This document shows, in pieces, positions 7,403-18,789 of a stretch of 64,000 bases of DNA. The position numbers and the translations under genes are program-made. The notes under the pieces are model-generated. The model did no database searches, was not told the origin of the DNA, and saw nothing but the letters and a program-made list of their open reading frames with translations. Source of the stretch: Actinomycetales bacterium SN12 (GTDB taxonomy: Bacteria; Actinomycetota; Actinomycetes; Actinomycetales; Microbacteriaceae). The stretch lies in the NCBI GenBank assembly GCA_002837415.1, contig PJCV01000001.1, positions 1-64,000 on the forward strand, in the 5' to 3' direction. Numbering within the stretch: the stretch's first letter is position 1; the number at the start of each line of letters is the position of its first letter.

Positions 7403-8595
7403 GCGACATCGTCATCGTCGCCGCCGCCCGGACCCCGCAGGGGCGACTGAAGGGGCAGCTGGCGGCGTTCACCGCACCGCAGCTGGGCGCGCTCGCGATC
7501 CGCGGCGCTCTCGAGCAGGCCTCTGTCGCACCGGATGCCATCGACGCGGTCATCATGGGACAGGTGCTCGCCGCAGGATCCGGTCAGAATGCCGCCCGCC
7601 AGGCGGCGATCGGCGCGGGCATCGGCTGGGACGTGCCGGCGAGCTCGGTCAACAAGGTCTGCCTCTCGGGCCTCACGGCCATCATCGACGCCGCGCGCAT
7701 GATCAGCACCGGTGACGCGACCACTGTCGTCGCCGGCGGCATGGAGTCGATGACGCACGCGCCGCATCTGCTGATGGGCTCACGGGACGGATGGACGTAC
7801 GGCAGCGTCGAGGTGCTCGATCACATGGCCCATGACGGCCTCACCGACGCCTACGACCGCGAGAGCATGGGCGCGTCGACCGAGCGGCACAACCCCCGCT
7901 TCGAGCTGACCCGAGAGATCCAGGACACCGTCGCCGCGCTGTCTCACCAGCGCGCGGCGGCCGCGCAGGCCGCCGGTGTCTTCGACGCTGAGATCGCCGA
8001 GGTGACGGTGCCGCAGCGCAAGGGCGGCGCTCGACAGGCTCAGGGACCGGTTGTACTGGCGAAGGACGAGGGCGTCCGCCCCGACACGACCGTCGAGTCG
8101 CTCGCGGGTCTGCGGCCTGCCTTCGCCGAGGGCGGCACCATCACTGCGGGCAACGCCTCGCAGATCTCCGACGGCGCTTCGGCCGTCATCGTGACGACCC
8201 GCGAGAACGCCGACGCCCAGGGGTGGCCGGTGCTCGCCGTGATCGGAGCGAACGGGCAGACAGCAGGGCCCGACAACTCGCTGCAGGCGCAGCCGGCGCG
8301 TGCGATCGAGCGCGCGCTCGAGAAGCAGGGCATCACTGTCGAGCAGCTCGACATCGTCGAGATCAACGAGGCATTCGGTGCGGTCGTCGCGCGCTCGCAG
8401 CAGGAGCTGGGGCTGTCGAGCGACATCGTCAACGTGCACGGCGGCGGCATCGCCATCGGGCATCCGATCGGTGCGAGTGGAACGCGCCTGGTCGTGCACC
8501 TGGCGCATGAGCTCGCCAAGCGCGGATCAGGGACCGCAGTCGCAGCACTGTGCGGCGGAGGCGGTCAGGGCGAGGCGCTGATCCTCACTCGCTGA
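7399..8595 (+). CDS. Acetyl-CoA acetyltransferase (thiolase)
   Basis: The 398-residue thiolase has the nucleophile cysteine in [12 protein letters not shown] (about residues 83-94), [25 protein letters not shown], the histidine block [16 protein letters not shown], and the C-terminal [12 protein letters not shown]. The N-terminus ([25 protein letters not shown]) is closer to AtoB-type enzymes than to beta-ketoadipyl-CoA thiolase PcaF. I therefore infer acetoacetyl-CoA cleavage to two acetyl-CoA after ScoAB activation. At about residues 210-216 the dispersed repeat contributes GARQAQGP to a loop that is usually different in the family. Confidence 0.9.
   Translation: MSDIVIVAAARTPQGRLKGQLAAFTAPQLGALAIRGALEQASVAPDAIDAVIMGQVLAAGSGQNAARQAAIGAGIGWDVPASSVNKVCLSGLTAIIDAARMISTGDATTVVAGGMESMTHAPHLLMGSRDGWTYGSVEVLDHMAHDGLTDAYDRESMGASTERHNPRFELTREIQDTVAALSHQRAAAAQAAGVFDAEIAEVTVPQRKGGARQAQGPVVLAKDEGVRPDTTVESLAGLRPAFAEGGTITAGNASQISDGASAVIVTTRENADAQGWPVLAVIGANGQTAGPDNSLQAQPARAIERALEKQGITVEQLDIVEINEAFGAVVARSQQELGLSSDIVNVHGGGIAIGHPIGASGTRLVVHLAHELAKRGSGTAVAALCGGGGQGEALILTR
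8032..8048. repeat. Dispersed repeat core inside the thiolase gene
   Basis: CGACAGGCTCAGGGACC is identical to the scoA repeat core and is read in a different frame (RQAQGP). Confidence 0.9.
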
Positions 8596-8616
8596 GCAGG
8601 CGTCGCCGCGACGGCA

Positions 8617-8895
8617 TCAGCGCTGCTTCGAGAGGCGCTTGACCTCGTCGCGGCGCTTCTCGCGCAGCTCCTTCTTGTCGGGCTTCGGCGCGAACGGCGA
8701 GTCCGCTGCGACCGCGAGGCCCTTCTCCTGACGGCGCATGTCCTTCACGGCGCCGATGGCGAGCGAGAACGTGATCGCCCAGCTCACCCAGGCGAGGATC
8801 GCCCGCCACGTGAACTTCTGACCGCGCGAACCGCGCAGCAGGGTCCACCCCGTGGAGATGGCGCTGAAGAGTCCGGTGCGAAGGAGATAGCGCAT
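8617..8895 (-). CDS. Small membrane-associated hypothetical protein
   Basis: The 92-residue protein has one hydrophobic segment (ILAWVSWAITFSLAIGAV, about 33-50) between an amphipathic N-terminus and a strongly basic, charged tail (KKELREKRRDEVKRLSKQR). No family is recognised; it could be a small membrane or nucleoid-proximal protein. TAGCGT (8907-8902) ends six bases before the ATG, so it is probably leaderless. It converges on the thiolase, with CGTCGC-C-GCGACG at 8601-8613 between them. Confidence 0.7.
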   Translation of the reverse strand: MRYLLRTGLFSAISTGWTLLRGSRGQKFTWRAILAWVSWAITFSLAIGAVKDMRRQEKGLAVAADSPFAPKPDKKELREKRRDEVKRLSKQR

Positions 8896-8901
8896 GCCCC
8901 C

Positions 8902-8907
8902 ACGCTA
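8902..8907 (-). promoter_or_regulatory. -10 hexamer of leaderless promoter
   Basis: TAGCGT, six bases before the ATG at 8895. Confidence 0.45.
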
Positions 8908-8930
8908 TCCGAGGGCACCGGGTGCTCGGG

Positions 8931-8955
8931 TAGGGTTGACAGCAGATCCTGCTGT
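8931..8955 (+). promoter_or_regulatory. Putative promoter with 17-bp operator-like palindrome
   Basis: A -10-like TAGGGT (8931-8936) overlaps a consensus -35 TTGACA (8936-8941). Directly after it is the perfect inverted repeat ACAGCAG-ATC-CTGCTGT (8939-8955). Whichever hexamer is used, the palindrome sits at the promoter of the MFS gene 75 bp downstream. No regulator gene is adjacent. Confidence 0.45.
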
Positions 8956-9029
8956 GTATCTACCGGCCGCCGGCATCTCGGCGGACAACGGCGGCACCTG
9001 ACCCGCGTCCTCTGACGCGTGAGAGCCAC

Positions 9030-10253
9030 ATGACACAGATCACCGCCTCTTCGCCGAGCCTGCTGCGCCTGACCGGCATCCCCTACTTCGTGATCGCGTT
9101 CATCGCGCGACTGCCGTTCGCCATGATGGTCGTCGGCGTGCTGACCATGGTCGTGACCGTGCGCGGCTCGCTGAGCCTCGGCGGGCTCACCTCCGCAGCC
9201 GTGGGACTCGGTACCGCGCTGGTCGGACCCTTCCTGGGCGCCGCGGCCGACCGGTGGGGTCAGCGACCCGTGCTGCTGCTCTGCGGCGTGCTGAACGCGG
9301 CGATGCTCGCCGTCTTCGCCCTGATCGTCTACGCCCCGGCGGCTGACGCGGTCGTGCTGGCGTCGGCGTTCACCATCGGCGCGACCGCACCGCAGGTCTC
9401 GCCGATGTCGCGTTCCCGGCTGGTCACGATCATCGCCGAGCGGATGCCCGAGATGCAGCGCGCCCGCACGACCTCGGCGACCATGTCGTACGAGTCAGCA
9501 GCCGACGAGACCGTGTTCGTGTTCGGTCCGTTCCTCGTCGGCATCCTCGCGTCGTTCATCGCCCCGTGGGCGCCCATCGCGATCGCGTCGGCGCTGACGC
9601 TGCTCTTCGTCGGCGCCTTCGCCCTGCACCCCACCGGACGCCACGTCTCCGTCGAGCGCGACTCCGACGGCCGTGCGCCGTCGTCGGTGCGCGAGCTGTT
9701 CCGACCCGCCCTGCTCGTCGTGGTGATCGGGATCTTCGGCATCGGGCTGTTCTTCGGCGCGGCCCTCACCGCGCTCACCTCGTTCATGGCCGACCGTGGC
9801 GCCGCCGAGCAGGCGGGGCTCCTGTACGGGGTGATGGGCGTCGGGTCAGCGGTGCTCGCGCTCGCCGTCGCGTGGCTGCCGCCGCGGTTCACGCTGCACG
9901 CGCGCTGGATGGTGTTCGCGGCGATCCTCGTGGCGGGGTCCGCGCTCTTCGCGACCGCGGAATCCGTGCCCGCGATGATCATCGCGCTCGCTCTGGTGGG
10001 CATCGGCGTCGGGCCGACGATCGTCACGCAGTACAGCCTGGGCGCCGCGCGGAGTCCGCGCGGGCGCTCGGCGACCGTGATGACGATGCTCGGCTCGGGC
10101 ATCGTCGTCGGGCAGGCGGCTGCCGCCGCCGGCACCGGTGCGATCGCCGAGAGCGCCGGGACGCAGCTCGCGCTCGTCCTGCCGCTGGTCGCGGCATCGA
10201 TCGTGCTGCTCGCCGGCGTCGTCAATCGCCTGATCAGCCCCGTGCAGCGCTGA
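9030..10253 (+). CDS. MFS transporter
   Basis: The 407-residue protein has about twelve membrane segments. The N-terminal block LPFAMMVVGVLTMVVTVRGSLSLGGLTSAAVGLGTALVGPFLGAAADRWGQRPVLLLCG has the MFS signature DRWGQRP between helices 2 and 3. The substrate is unknown; the family includes efflux pumps. The 5' leader of about 75-85 bases contains no recognisable riboswitch, and the ribosome binding site before the ATG (GAGAG) is weak. Confidence 0.8.
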   Translation: MTQITASSPSLLRLTGIPYFVIAFIARLPFAMMVVGVLTMVVTVRGSLSLGGLTSAAVGLGTALVGPFLGAAADRWGQRPVLLLCGVLNAAMLAVFALIVYAPAADAVVLASAFTIGATAPQVSPMSRSRLVTIIAERMPEMQRARTTSATMSYESAADETVFVFGPFLVGILASFIAPWAPIAIASALTLLFVGAFALHPTGRHVSVERDSDGRAPSSVRELFRPALLVVVIGIFGIGLFFGAALTALTSFMADRGAAEQAGLLYGVMGVGSAVLALAVAWLPPRFTLHARWMVFAAILVAGSALFATAESVPAMIIALALVGIGVGPTIVTQYSLGAARSPRGRSATVMTMLGSGIVVGQAAAAAGTGAIAESAGTQLALVLPLVAASIVLLAGVVNRLISPVQR

Positions 10254-10325
10254 GGCAGGCGCGTCAACCCCCGTAACCCTCGCTGCGGGCATCGGTAGCC
10301 TGGAGTCACCGAGCAGAGGAGTCTC

Positions 10326-11753
10326 ATGGTCGCCGCAGAGTTCGTGGTCGTCGCCAACCGCCTTCCGGTCGATCGGATCATCACCCCCGACGGCGAGGAG
10401 ATCTGGCGCACCTCTCCCGGCGGACTGGTGGCGGCTCTCGAGCCGATGATGCGCAGCGTCGACGGCGCCTGGGTCGGATGGGCGGGGCAGGCCGACCTCG
10501 AGATCGAGCCGTTCGAGGCCGACGGCATCCGGCTGCTTCCGGTGACCCTCAGCGAGCAGGAGATCCAGGACTACTACGAGGGCTTCTCGAACGACACGAT
10601 CTGGCCGCTGTACCACGACGTCATCGCGCCCCCGCAGTATCACCGCGAGTGGTGGGAGGCGTATGTCGCCGTCAACCTCCGCTTCGCCGAGGCGGCAGCC
10701 GATGCCGTCGCAGAGGGCGGCACCGTCTGGGTGCACGACTATCAGCTGCAGCTCGTGCCCGAGATGGTGCGGGGGCTGCGTCCCGACGTCACCATCGGAT
10801 ACTTCCATCACATCCCGTTCCCCTCGCACGGGCTCTACGCTCAGCTTCCCTGGCGCGACCAGGTGCTGCGCGGACTGCTCGGCGCCGATGTGATCGGGTT
10901 CCAGCGGGGGCAGGATGCGGCGAACTTCCTCGCGGCGGCGAAGCGCCGGCTGGGACACGAGACCAAGGCATCCAGCATTACCCTGCCCGACGGCCGGATG
11001 CCGCTGGTGAAGGCGTTCCCGATCTCGATCGACACGACCCCGTACCGCGAGCTGGCGCAGCGCCCGGACATCCGCGCGAGGGCGCTCGAGATCCGCAAGG
11101 GCCTGGGCAACCCGAAGCACATCCTCCTCGGCGTCGACCGGCTGGACTACACGAAGGGCATCCGGCACCGCATCAAGGCGTACGGCGAGCTGCTCGACCA
11201 GGGGCGCATCTCGGTCGAGGACGTCGCCTTCATCCAGGTCGCGAGCCCCAGCCGCGAGCGGGTCGATGCCTACATGCACCTGCGCGACGAGGTGGAGCTC
11301 GCGATCGGGCGCATCAACGGCGACCACGACACACTCGGGCACACCGCCATCCGCTACCTGCACCAGGGCTTCCCGCGTGAGGAGATGGTCGCCATGTACC
11401 TCGCCGCTGACGTGATGCTCGTGACCGCGCTGCGCGACGGCATGAACCTCGTCGCCAAGGAGTACGTGGCCACCCGCGCCGACAATCGAGGCGTGCTCGT
11501 GCTCAGCGAGTTCACCGGGGCCGCCGACGAGCTGCGGCAGGCGCTGCGGATCAATCCGCACGACATCGAGGGCGTCAAGGAAGCCATCGTCGGCGCGATC
11601 GAGATGCCGCGCGCCGAGCAGGGCAAGCGCATGCGCGCACTGCGCAAGCGCGTGCTCGAGAACGACGTCACCGCCTGGTCGCAGTCGTTCCTGCGTGCGC
11701 TCGAGCAGGCCGGGCGCAACCGCCACCGTCGACACGAGGGAGCACACGGATGA
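10326..11753 (+). CDS. otsA: Trehalose-6-phosphate synthase
   Basis: The 475-residue GT20 glycosyltransferase makes trehalose 6-phosphate from a nucleotide-glucose and glucose 6-phosphate. Recognisable elements are VVVANRLPVDRI at the N-terminus, SPGGLVAALEPMM, WVHDYQLQLVPEMV, GYFHHIPFPSH, GVDRLDYTKGIRHR for donor binding, and DGMNLVAKEYVA near the C-terminus. TAGCCT at 10296-10301 and AGGAG before the ATG give a conventional leadered start. It overlaps otsB by four bases, so synthesis and dephosphorylation are coupled for osmotic and desiccation protection. Confidence 0.95.
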   Translation: MVAAEFVVVANRLPVDRIITPDGEEIWRTSPGGLVAALEPMMRSVDGAWVGWAGQADLEIEPFEADGIRLLPVTLSEQEIQDYYEGFSNDTIWPLYHDVIAPPQYHREWWEAYVAVNLRFAEAAADAVAEGGTVWVHDYQLQLVPEMVRGLRPDVTIGYFHHIPFPSHGLYAQLPWRDQVLRGLLGADVIGFQRGQDAANFLAAAKRRLGHETKASSITLPDGRMPLVKAFPISIDTTPYRELAQRPDIRARALEIRKGLGNPKHILLGVDRLDYTKGIRHRIKAYGELLDQGRISVEDVAFIQVASPSRERVDAYMHLRDEVELAIGRINGDHDTLGHTAIRYLHQGFPREEMVAMYLAADVMLVTALRDGMNLVAKEYVATRADNRGVLVLSEFTGAADELRQALRINPHDIEGVKEAIVGAIEMPRAEQGKRMRALRKRVLENDVTAWSQSFLRALEQAGRNRHRRHEGAHG

Positions 11754-12547
11754 CCCGCGACTGGCAGCCGGGCGCATCCGACCCGGCCGTGTCGGCGATC
11801 GCCCGCACGCAGACTCTGCTGGTCGCCCTGGACTTCGACGGCACGGCATCCGAGCTCGTCGCCGACCCCATGGCGGCGCGGGCGATCCCGGCGGTGAAGA
11901 CGGTGCTCGCCGAACTCGCCGCCCTGCCGCACACGACCGTCGCCTTCATCTCCGGGCGCAGCCTCGTGCACCTGCGTGAGATCGCCGAGCACGACGACGA
12001 CTCGCCGATCGTGCTGGCCGGCTCCCACGGGGCGCAGTACTGGTATCCGGGGGAGAGCGAGGCGGATGCCGAGGCCGGCGACCCCGACCGGATGCTGCGC
12101 GACGCGCTGCTCGACGAGCTCGCGCCGCTGCTGACGAACTACCCGGGCGTCGAGCTCGAGAGCAAGACGTTCGGGATCGGCATCCACGGACGCCCCGCGA
12201 GCGCCGAGGTGGAGCGAGAGGCCTTCACCGCGGTCGACGAGGTGTTCGCGCGCCGCGCGCGGCACTGGCGCCGCCGCACCGGCGACCGCATCCTCGAGTA
12301 CTCCTCCCGCGACGAGGGCAAGGACACCGCGATCGCCGTGCTGCGCGAGCACACCGGCGCGACCGGCATCCTGTTCGCCGGTGACGACGTCACGGACGAG
12401 GATGCGCTGCGCGTGCTCACCGCCGACGACCTCGGCGTGCGCGTCGGGGCGGGGGAGACCGCTGCCACGCTGCGTGTGGAATCCCCACAGCAGATCGCCG
12501 AACTTCTGGAAGTCATCGCGTCGGAACGGGCCACCCGACCCGCATAG
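11750..12547 (+). CDS. otsB: Trehalose-6-phosphate phosphatase
   Basis: The 265-residue HAD-superfamily phosphatase completes trehalose synthesis. The catalytic motif LDFDGTASELV lies at about residues 24-34, FISGRS near 65-70, GSHGAQYW supports substrate recognition, and the metal-binding GDDVTDEDA near 207-215 closes the HAD site. Its ATG overlaps the otsA stop, giving an otsAB operon in the usual order. Confidence 0.94.
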   Translation: MTRDWQPGASDPAVSAIARTQTLLVALDFDGTASELVADPMAARAIPAVKTVLAELAALPHTTVAFISGRSLVHLREIAEHDDDSPIVLAGSHGAQYWYPGESEADAEAGDPDRMLRDALLDELAPLLTNYPGVELESKTFGIGIHGRPASAEVEREAFTAVDEVFARRARHWRRRTGDRILEYSSRDEGKDTAIAVLREHTGATGILFAGDDVTDEDALRVLTADDLGVRVGAGETAATLRVESPQQIAELLEVIASERATRPA

Positions 12548-12550
12548 ACT
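12545..12550 (+). promoter_or_regulatory. -10 hexamer of leaderless ilvD promoter
   Basis: TAGACT, six bases before the ATG at 12557. It overlaps the otsB stop codon region. Confidence 0.5.
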
Positions 12551-12556
12551 TCCGTC

Positions 12557-14290
12557 ATGTCCACCCGCGATTCTCAGCCCGGCATGTCGGGCGCCCAGCC
12601 AGACATCGACATCAAGCCCCGCAGCCGCGTCGTCACCGACGGCATCGAGGCGACCACTTCCCGCGGCATGCTCCGCGCGGTGGGCATGGGCGACGCCGAC
12701 TGGGACAAGCCGCAGATCGGCATCGCCTCGAGCTGGAACGAGATCACGCCGTGCAACCTGAGCCTCGACCGGCTCGCGCAGGGCGCCAAGGAGGGCGTGC
12801 ACTCGGGCGGCGGGTACCCGCTGCAGTTCGGCACCATCTCCGTCTCCGACGGCATCTCGATGGGCCACGAGGGCATGCACTTCTCGCTGGTGTCGCGCGA
12901 GGTCATCGCAGACTCCGTCGAGACGGTGATCATGGCCGAGCGCCTCGACGGCACCGTGCTGCTCGCCGGCTGCGACAAGTCGATCCCCGGCATGCTGATG
13001 GCCAGTGCCCGGCTGGCTCTGTCAAGCGTGTTCCTGTACGCCGGATCCATCGCTCCCGGCTGGGTGAAGCTCTCGGACGGCACCGAGAAGGACATCACGA
13101 TCATCGACTCCTTCGAGGGCGTCGGCGCATGTCGCGCGGGGCGGATGTCGGAAGAGGACCTCAAGCGCATCGAATGCGCGTTCGCCCCCGGTGAGGGTGC
13201 GTGCGGCGGCATGTACACCGCCAACACCATGGCTTCCGTCGCCGAGGCGCTCGGCCTGAGCCTGCCCGGCTCGGCCGCCCCGCCCGCCGCCGACCGCCGC
13301 CGCGACTACTTCGCGCACCGATCGGGCGAGGCCGTCGTGAACCTGCTGCGTCAGGGGATCACGACGAAGGACATTCTCACCAAGGAATCGTTCGAGAACG
13401 CCATCGCCCTGGCCATGGCCCTCGGCGGGTCGACGAACGTCGTGCTGCACCTGCTCGCGATCGCCAACGAGGCGGGCATCGAGCTTTCGCTGCACGACTT
13501 CAACCGGATCGGCAGCCGCACCCCGCACGTCGCCGACATGAAGCCGTTCGGCAAGTACGTCATGAACGACGTCGACCGGCACGGTGGCATCCCGGTCATC
13601 ATGAAGGCGATGCTCGACGAGGGCCTGATCCACGGCGACGCCCTCACAGTCACCGGCAAGACGGTCGCCGAGAACCTGCGCGACCTGAACCCCGACCCCG
13701 TCGACGGCGACGTCATCCACACCTTCGACAACCCCATCCACGCATCCGGCGGCATCACGATCCTGCACGGATCGCTCGCCCCCGAGGGCGCTGTGGTGAA
13801 GTCGGCCGGCTTCGACGCCGACGTGTTCGAGGGACCGGCGCGGGTGTTCGAGCGCGAGCGCGGTGCGATGGACGCTCTGGCCGCCGGGGAGATCAACGCC
13901 GGCGATGTCATCGTCATCCGCTACGAGGGTCCCAAGGGCGGGCCCGGCATGCGGGAGATGCTCGCCATCACCGCGGCCATCAAGGGCGCGGGCCTCGGAA
14001 AAGATGTACTACTCTTGACAGACGGACGATTCTCAGGCGGCACAACCGGCCTGTGCATCGGCCACATAGCACCCGAAGCGGTGGACGCTGGTCCCATCGC
14101 CTTCGTGCGCGATGGTGATCTGATACGGGTCGATATCGCGGCTCGCTCCCTCGAGCTACTCGTTGAGGAGGCTGAGCTGAGCTCCCGCCGGGAAGGCTGG
14201 GAGCCGCTTCCCCCGCGCTATACCCGTGGCGTCCTCGCCAAGTACTCCCGTCTCGTGCGCTCTGCCGCGCAGGGCGCGGTGACTGGCTGA
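12557..14290 (+). CDS. ilvD: Dihydroxy-acid dehydratase
   Basis: The 577-residue IlvD/Edd-family enzyme dehydrates dihydroxy-isovalerate and dihydroxy-methylvalerate to the keto acids of valine and isoleucine. Cluster-ligand cysteines are seen in [23 protein letters not shown] and [14 protein letters not shown]. The central [14 protein letters not shown] block and C-terminal [19 protein letters not shown] are also family landmarks. It lies directly upstream of ilvB and in the same direction, with a dispersed repeat in the gap. The upstream hexamer predicts a leaderless mRNA. Confidence 0.96.
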   Translation: MSTRDSQPGMSGAQPDIDIKPRSRVVTDGIEATTSRGMLRAVGMGDADWDKPQIGIASSWNEITPCNLSLDRLAQGAKEGVHSGGGYPLQFGTISVSDGISMGHEGMHFSLVSREVIADSVETVIMAERLDGTVLLAGCDKSIPGMLMASARLALSSVFLYAGSIAPGWVKLSDGTEKDITIIDSFEGVGACRAGRMSEEDLKRIECAFAPGEGACGGMYTANTMASVAEALGLSLPGSAAPPAADRRRDYFAHRSGEAVVNLLRQGITTKDILTKESFENAIALAMALGGSTNVVLHLLAIANEAGIELSLHDFNRIGSRTPHVADMKPFGKYVMNDVDRHGGIPVIMKAMLDEGLIHGDALTVTGKTVAENLRDLNPDPVDGDVIHTFDNPIHASGGITILHGSLAPEGAVVKSAGFDADVFEGPARVFERERGAMDALAAGEINAGDVIVIRYEGPKGGPGMREMLAITAAIKGAGLGKDVLLLTDGRFSGGTTGLCIGHIAPEAVDAGPIAFVRDGDLIRVDIAARSLELLVEEAELSSRREGWEPLPPRYTRGVLAKYSRLVRSAAQGAVTG

Positions 14291-14313
14291 CCCTTCGACA
14301 GGCTCAGGGACCC
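14291..14313. repeat. Dispersed repeat between ilvD and ilvB
   Basis: A full 23-bp copy beginning CCCTTCGACAGGCTCAGGG and ending ACCC, starting immediately after the ilvD stop codon. Confidence 0.92.
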
Positions 14314-14348
14314 AACGCCCAGAGCGTATGAGACACCAAGGATGCGAA

Positions 14349-16151
14349 ATGACTCCTGAATCCGCGCCCGCCGTGCCGCGGCCGCCCGCACGACCGTCCA
14401 CCACCCCGGAGATCTCCGGCGCAGAGGCTGTCGTCCGCTCGCTCGAGAACCTCGGCGTCACCGATGTCTTCGGGATCCCCGGTGGCGCGATCATGCCCGT
14501 CTACGACCCGCTCATGGACGCCTCGGGTCTGCGCCACGTCCTCGTGCGCCACGAGCAGGGCGCCGGCCACGCCGCCGAGGGTTACGCCGCAGCGACCGGC
14601 AAGGTCGGCGTGTGCATCGCCACCTCCGGCCCCGGTGCGACGAACCTCGTCACCGCCATCGCCGACGCCTACATGGACTCGGTGCCGATGGTGGCGATCA
14701 CCGGTCAGGTGTTCTCGACCCTGATGGGAACCGACGCGTTCCAGGAGGCCGACATCGTCGGCATCACCATGCCGGTGACCAAGCACTCCTTCCTGGTGAA
14801 GCGGGCAGAGGACATCCCGGGTGCCCTCGCCGCCGCGTTCGAGGTCGCCTCGACGGGCCGCCCCGGCCCGGTGCTCGTCGACATCACGAAGGACGCCCAG
14901 CAGCAGGTCGCGTCGTTCGTGTGGCCGCCGCGCATCGACCTGCCCGGGTACCGCCCGGTGACGAAGGCGCACGGCAAGCAGATCCAGGCCGCAGCGACGC
15001 TGCTCGCCGAGGCGAAGAAGCCGGTGCTGTACGTCGGCGGCGGCGTGATCCGCGCGCACGCCTCGGCCGAGCTGCTGACGCTCGCCGAGTCCACCGGCGC
15101 TCCCGTGGTCACCACGCTGATGGCACGCGGCGCTTTCCCCGACTCCCATCCGCAGCAGCTCGGGATGCCCGGGATGCACGGCACCGTTCCCGCGGTGCTC
15201 GCCCTGCAGGAGTCCGACCTCATCGTCTCGCTCGGCGCGCGCTTCGACGACCGCGTCACCGGCAAGGCGGCGCTCTTCGCCCCGAACGCCAAGGTCGTGC
15301 ACGTGGACATCGATCCGGCGGAGATCTCGAAGATCCGCACGGCCGACGTGCCGATCGTCGGCGACGTGCGCGATGTTCTCGTCGACCTCGACACCGCGTT
15401 CCGGGGCACGATCGGCAGCGGCAAGCCGGACACCGAGGAGTGGTGGTCGTACCTCGACGGGCTGAAGTCCGAGTTCCCGCTCGGCTACGCACAGCCCGAT
15501 GACGGCCTGATGTCGCCGCAGTACGTCATCCAGCGCATCGGCGAGCTCACCGGCCCCGAGGCGGTCTACGCCTCCGGCGTGGGACAGCACCAGATGTGGG
15601 CGGCCCAGTTCATCAAGTACGAGCGTCCGAACTCGTGGTTGAACTCGGGTGGCGCGGGCACCATGGGCTACTCCGTTCCGGCCGCCATGGGGGCCAAGGT
15701 CGCCGAGCCGGATCGCGTGGTCTGGGCGATCGACGGTGACGGATGCTTCCAGATGACCAACCAGGAGCTCGCGACCTGCGTCATCAACAACATCCCGATC
15801 AAGGTCGCGATCATCAACAACTCCTCGCTCGGCATGGTGCGCCAGTGGCAGACGCTGTTCTACGACGGACGCCACTCGAACACCGACCTGAACACCGGGC
15901 ACGGCACCGTGCGCATCCCCGACTTCGTCAAGCTCGCGGAGGCCTACGGCTGCCTCGGTCTGCGAGTGGAGAAGGAGGAGGATGTGGATGCCGCCATCCA
16001 GACGGCGCTGGACACCAACGACCGGCCGGTCGTGATCGACTTCGTCGTGAGCGCCGATGCCATGGTGTGGCCGATGGTGCCGCAGGGCGTCAGCAACAGC
16101 TACATCCAGTACGCGCGTGAGCACGCCCCGGCATTCGATGAGGAGATCTGA
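14349..16151 (+). CDS. ilvB: Acetolactate synthase large subunit
   Basis: The 600-residue thiamine-diphosphate enzyme condenses pyruvate with pyruvate or 2-oxobutyrate in the first common branched-chain step. Features in order: [12 protein letters not shown], the TPP-activating glutamate in [25 protein letters not shown], the FAD-associated middle domain, and the TPP-binding [15 protein letters not shown][10 protein letters not shown] block. The ATG at 14349 is chosen because AAGGAT (14338-14343) is correctly spaced; an in-frame ATG at 14328 has no ribosome binding site. No attenuator-type leader peptide is visible before it. It is followed three bases later by ilvH. Confidence 0.96.
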   Translation: MTPESAPAVPRPPARPSTTPEISGAEAVVRSLENLGVTDVFGIPGGAIMPVYDPLMDASGLRHVLVRHEQGAGHAAEGYAAATGKVGVCIATSGPGATNLVTAIADAYMDSVPMVAITGQVFSTLMGTDAFQEADIVGITMPVTKHSFLVKRAEDIPGALAAAFEVASTGRPGPVLVDITKDAQQQVASFVWPPRIDLPGYRPVTKAHGKQIQAAATLLAEAKKPVLYVGGGVIRAHASAELLTLAESTGAPVVTTLMARGAFPDSHPQQLGMPGMHGTVPAVLALQESDLIVSLGARFDDRVTGKAALFAPNAKVVHVDIDPAEISKIRTADVPIVGDVRDVLVDLDTAFRGTIGSGKPDTEEWWSYLDGLKSEFPLGYAQPDDGLMSPQYVIQRIGELTGPEAVYASGVGQHQMWAAQFIKYERPNSWLNSGGAGTMGYSVPAAMGAKVAEPDRVVWAIDGDGCFQMTNQELATCVINNIPIKVAIINNSSLGMVRQWQTLFYDGRHSNTDLNTGHGTVRIPDFVKLAEAYGCLGLRVEKEEDVDAAIQTALDTNDRPVVIDFVVSADAMVWPMVPQGVSNSYIQYAREHAPAFDEEI

Positions 16152-16154
16152 GCC

Positions 16155-17730
<1,576 letters not shown>

Positions 17731-17741
17731 TCCCGTTCGTG

Positions 17742-17777
17742 GAAGGGGGGCATCCGGTTCGCCGGGTGCCTCCCTTC
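17742..17777 (+). terminator. Hairpin terminator after ilvC
   Basis: A 16-bp stem (17742-17757 with 17762-17777, two wobbles) is closed by a TTCG loop 11 bases after the stop. The following sequence has few T residues, so it may act as a T-poor actinobacterial terminator or 3' stabiliser. Confidence 0.75.
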
Positions 17778-17795
17778 TCGCATCTCCCGGCTGGG

Positions 17796-17801
17796 TACGC
17801 T
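17796..17801 (+). promoter_or_regulatory. -10 hexamer of leaderless promoter
   Basis: TACGCT, six bases before the ATG at 17808. Confidence 0.45.
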
Positions 17802-17807
17802 GGAGGG

Positions 17808-18305
17808 ATGAACTCCGACCCCGAGGATGACGCTCTCAGCTGGGAGGGCGACGACGCACTCGAGGCGCGCCGCCCCGGCCCGCGCCGTGAGCAGGCCCCA
17901 GACGTCGCGCGCGAACGCTCAGCGGCGCAGCGACCCGCAGACGGCGATGTCGTACCCGCGTCTGTCGATTCGACACGGGACACGGACGTCGACGACGTGC
18001 CTCAGGGGATCGGCACCGCGACACTCGTGCTGCTCGGCATCTTCGGCGGCGTGTACCTGCTGTACACGATCGGCTGGGCGATCGGAGGAGTGGGGATGCA
18101 GGCGAAGGCGATGTTCATGCTGCCGGCACCGCTGTACCTCGCGAGCATGTGGATCGCCGTGCTCGCTCCTGCGCTGTGGTTCATAGCCACGCTCATGCTG
18201 ACCCGCGGGGGCAGGGATTGGGTGCGCATCAGCGCCCTGGTCGTCGGGGCTGCTCTGCTCGTGCCGTGGCCCTTCGTCGTGGCCGGGGGAGGAGGAGCGC
18301 TGTGA
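17808..18305 (+). CDS. Hypothetical membrane protein
   Basis: The 165-residue protein has a hydrophilic, Asp/Arg-rich N-terminal region of about 65 residues followed by three hydrophobic segments (TLVLLGIFGGVYLLYTIGWAIG, LYLASMWIAVLAPALWFIATLML, ISALVVGAALLVPWPFVVAGG). No family is recognised. It overlaps the next small membrane protein gene by four bases, so the two are probably co-translated and may work together in the membrane. The start is supported by the leaderless hexamer. Confidence 0.75.
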   Translation: MNSDPEDDALSWEGDDALEARRPGPRREQAPDVARERSAAQRPADGDVVPASVDSTRDTDVDDVPQGIGTATLVLLGIFGGVYLLYTIGWAIGGVGMQAKAMFMLPAPLYLASMWIAVLAPALWFIATLMLTRGGRDWVRISALVVGAALLVPWPFVVAGGGGAL

Positions 18306-18649
18306 GCGAGACCACTCCGGCCGCTGCGCCGACAGCATCGCGTCTCGTCAGCCTGGTGCGCGGGTTCGTCACCGGCATCCTCGGGCTGGCCTACGCGTTC
18401 ATCATCTGGAACGCCACCTTCTATCTGATCGAGATGGCACAGGCGGGCATCAGCGGATACGGGTGGGCCGTGCTGGTCATGCCCGTCATCGTTCCGATGA
18501 TCGTGTTCACGGTGGCGCTGCTGCTCACACGCCGTCGCGCACTCGGGGTGTTCATCGTCGTGATGCTCGCGGGGCTCGGCCTGAGCGCGGTGTTCTGGCT
18601 CGACACGCTGAGCTATGCACTGCGCAATGGCGCATCGCTGCTGAGCTGA
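18302..18649 (+). CDS. Hypothetical membrane protein
   Basis: The 115-residue protein has three predicted membrane helices (FVTGILGLAYAFIIWNATFYLI, GWAVLVMPVIVPMIVFTVALLL, ALGVFIVVMLAGLGLSAVFWL) joined by short loops. The GTG start overlaps the preceding stop (GTGA). It is probably the partner of the upstream three-helix protein. Function unknown. Confidence 0.75.
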   Translation: MSETTPAAAPTASRLVSLVRGFVTGILGLAYAFIIWNATFYLIEMAQAGISGYGWAVLVMPVIVPMIVFTVALLLTRRRALGVFIVVMLAGLGLSAVFWLDTLSYALRNGASLLS

Positions 18650-18711
18650 CCGACGGCATCCGCTGCTCGACTCGAGCCGTCACACGGTCGGGGCGGCTGC
18701 CGACGCTGCGG

Positions 18712-18717
18712 TAAAGT
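18712..18717 (+). promoter_or_regulatory. Probable -10 hexamer of serA
   Basis: TAAAGT lies 72 bases upstream of the GTG start. A recognisable -35 is not evident. The gap 18650-18789 also holds a 13-bp palindrome GCTCGACTCGAGC at 18665-18677. Confidence 0.35.
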
Positions 18718-18789
18718 GTGTCGCGATTGCGCCCCGACGGCGTGTGGCGCATCGGCTGACCCCCGCTCGTCCTGCCCCGAAGGATATCT

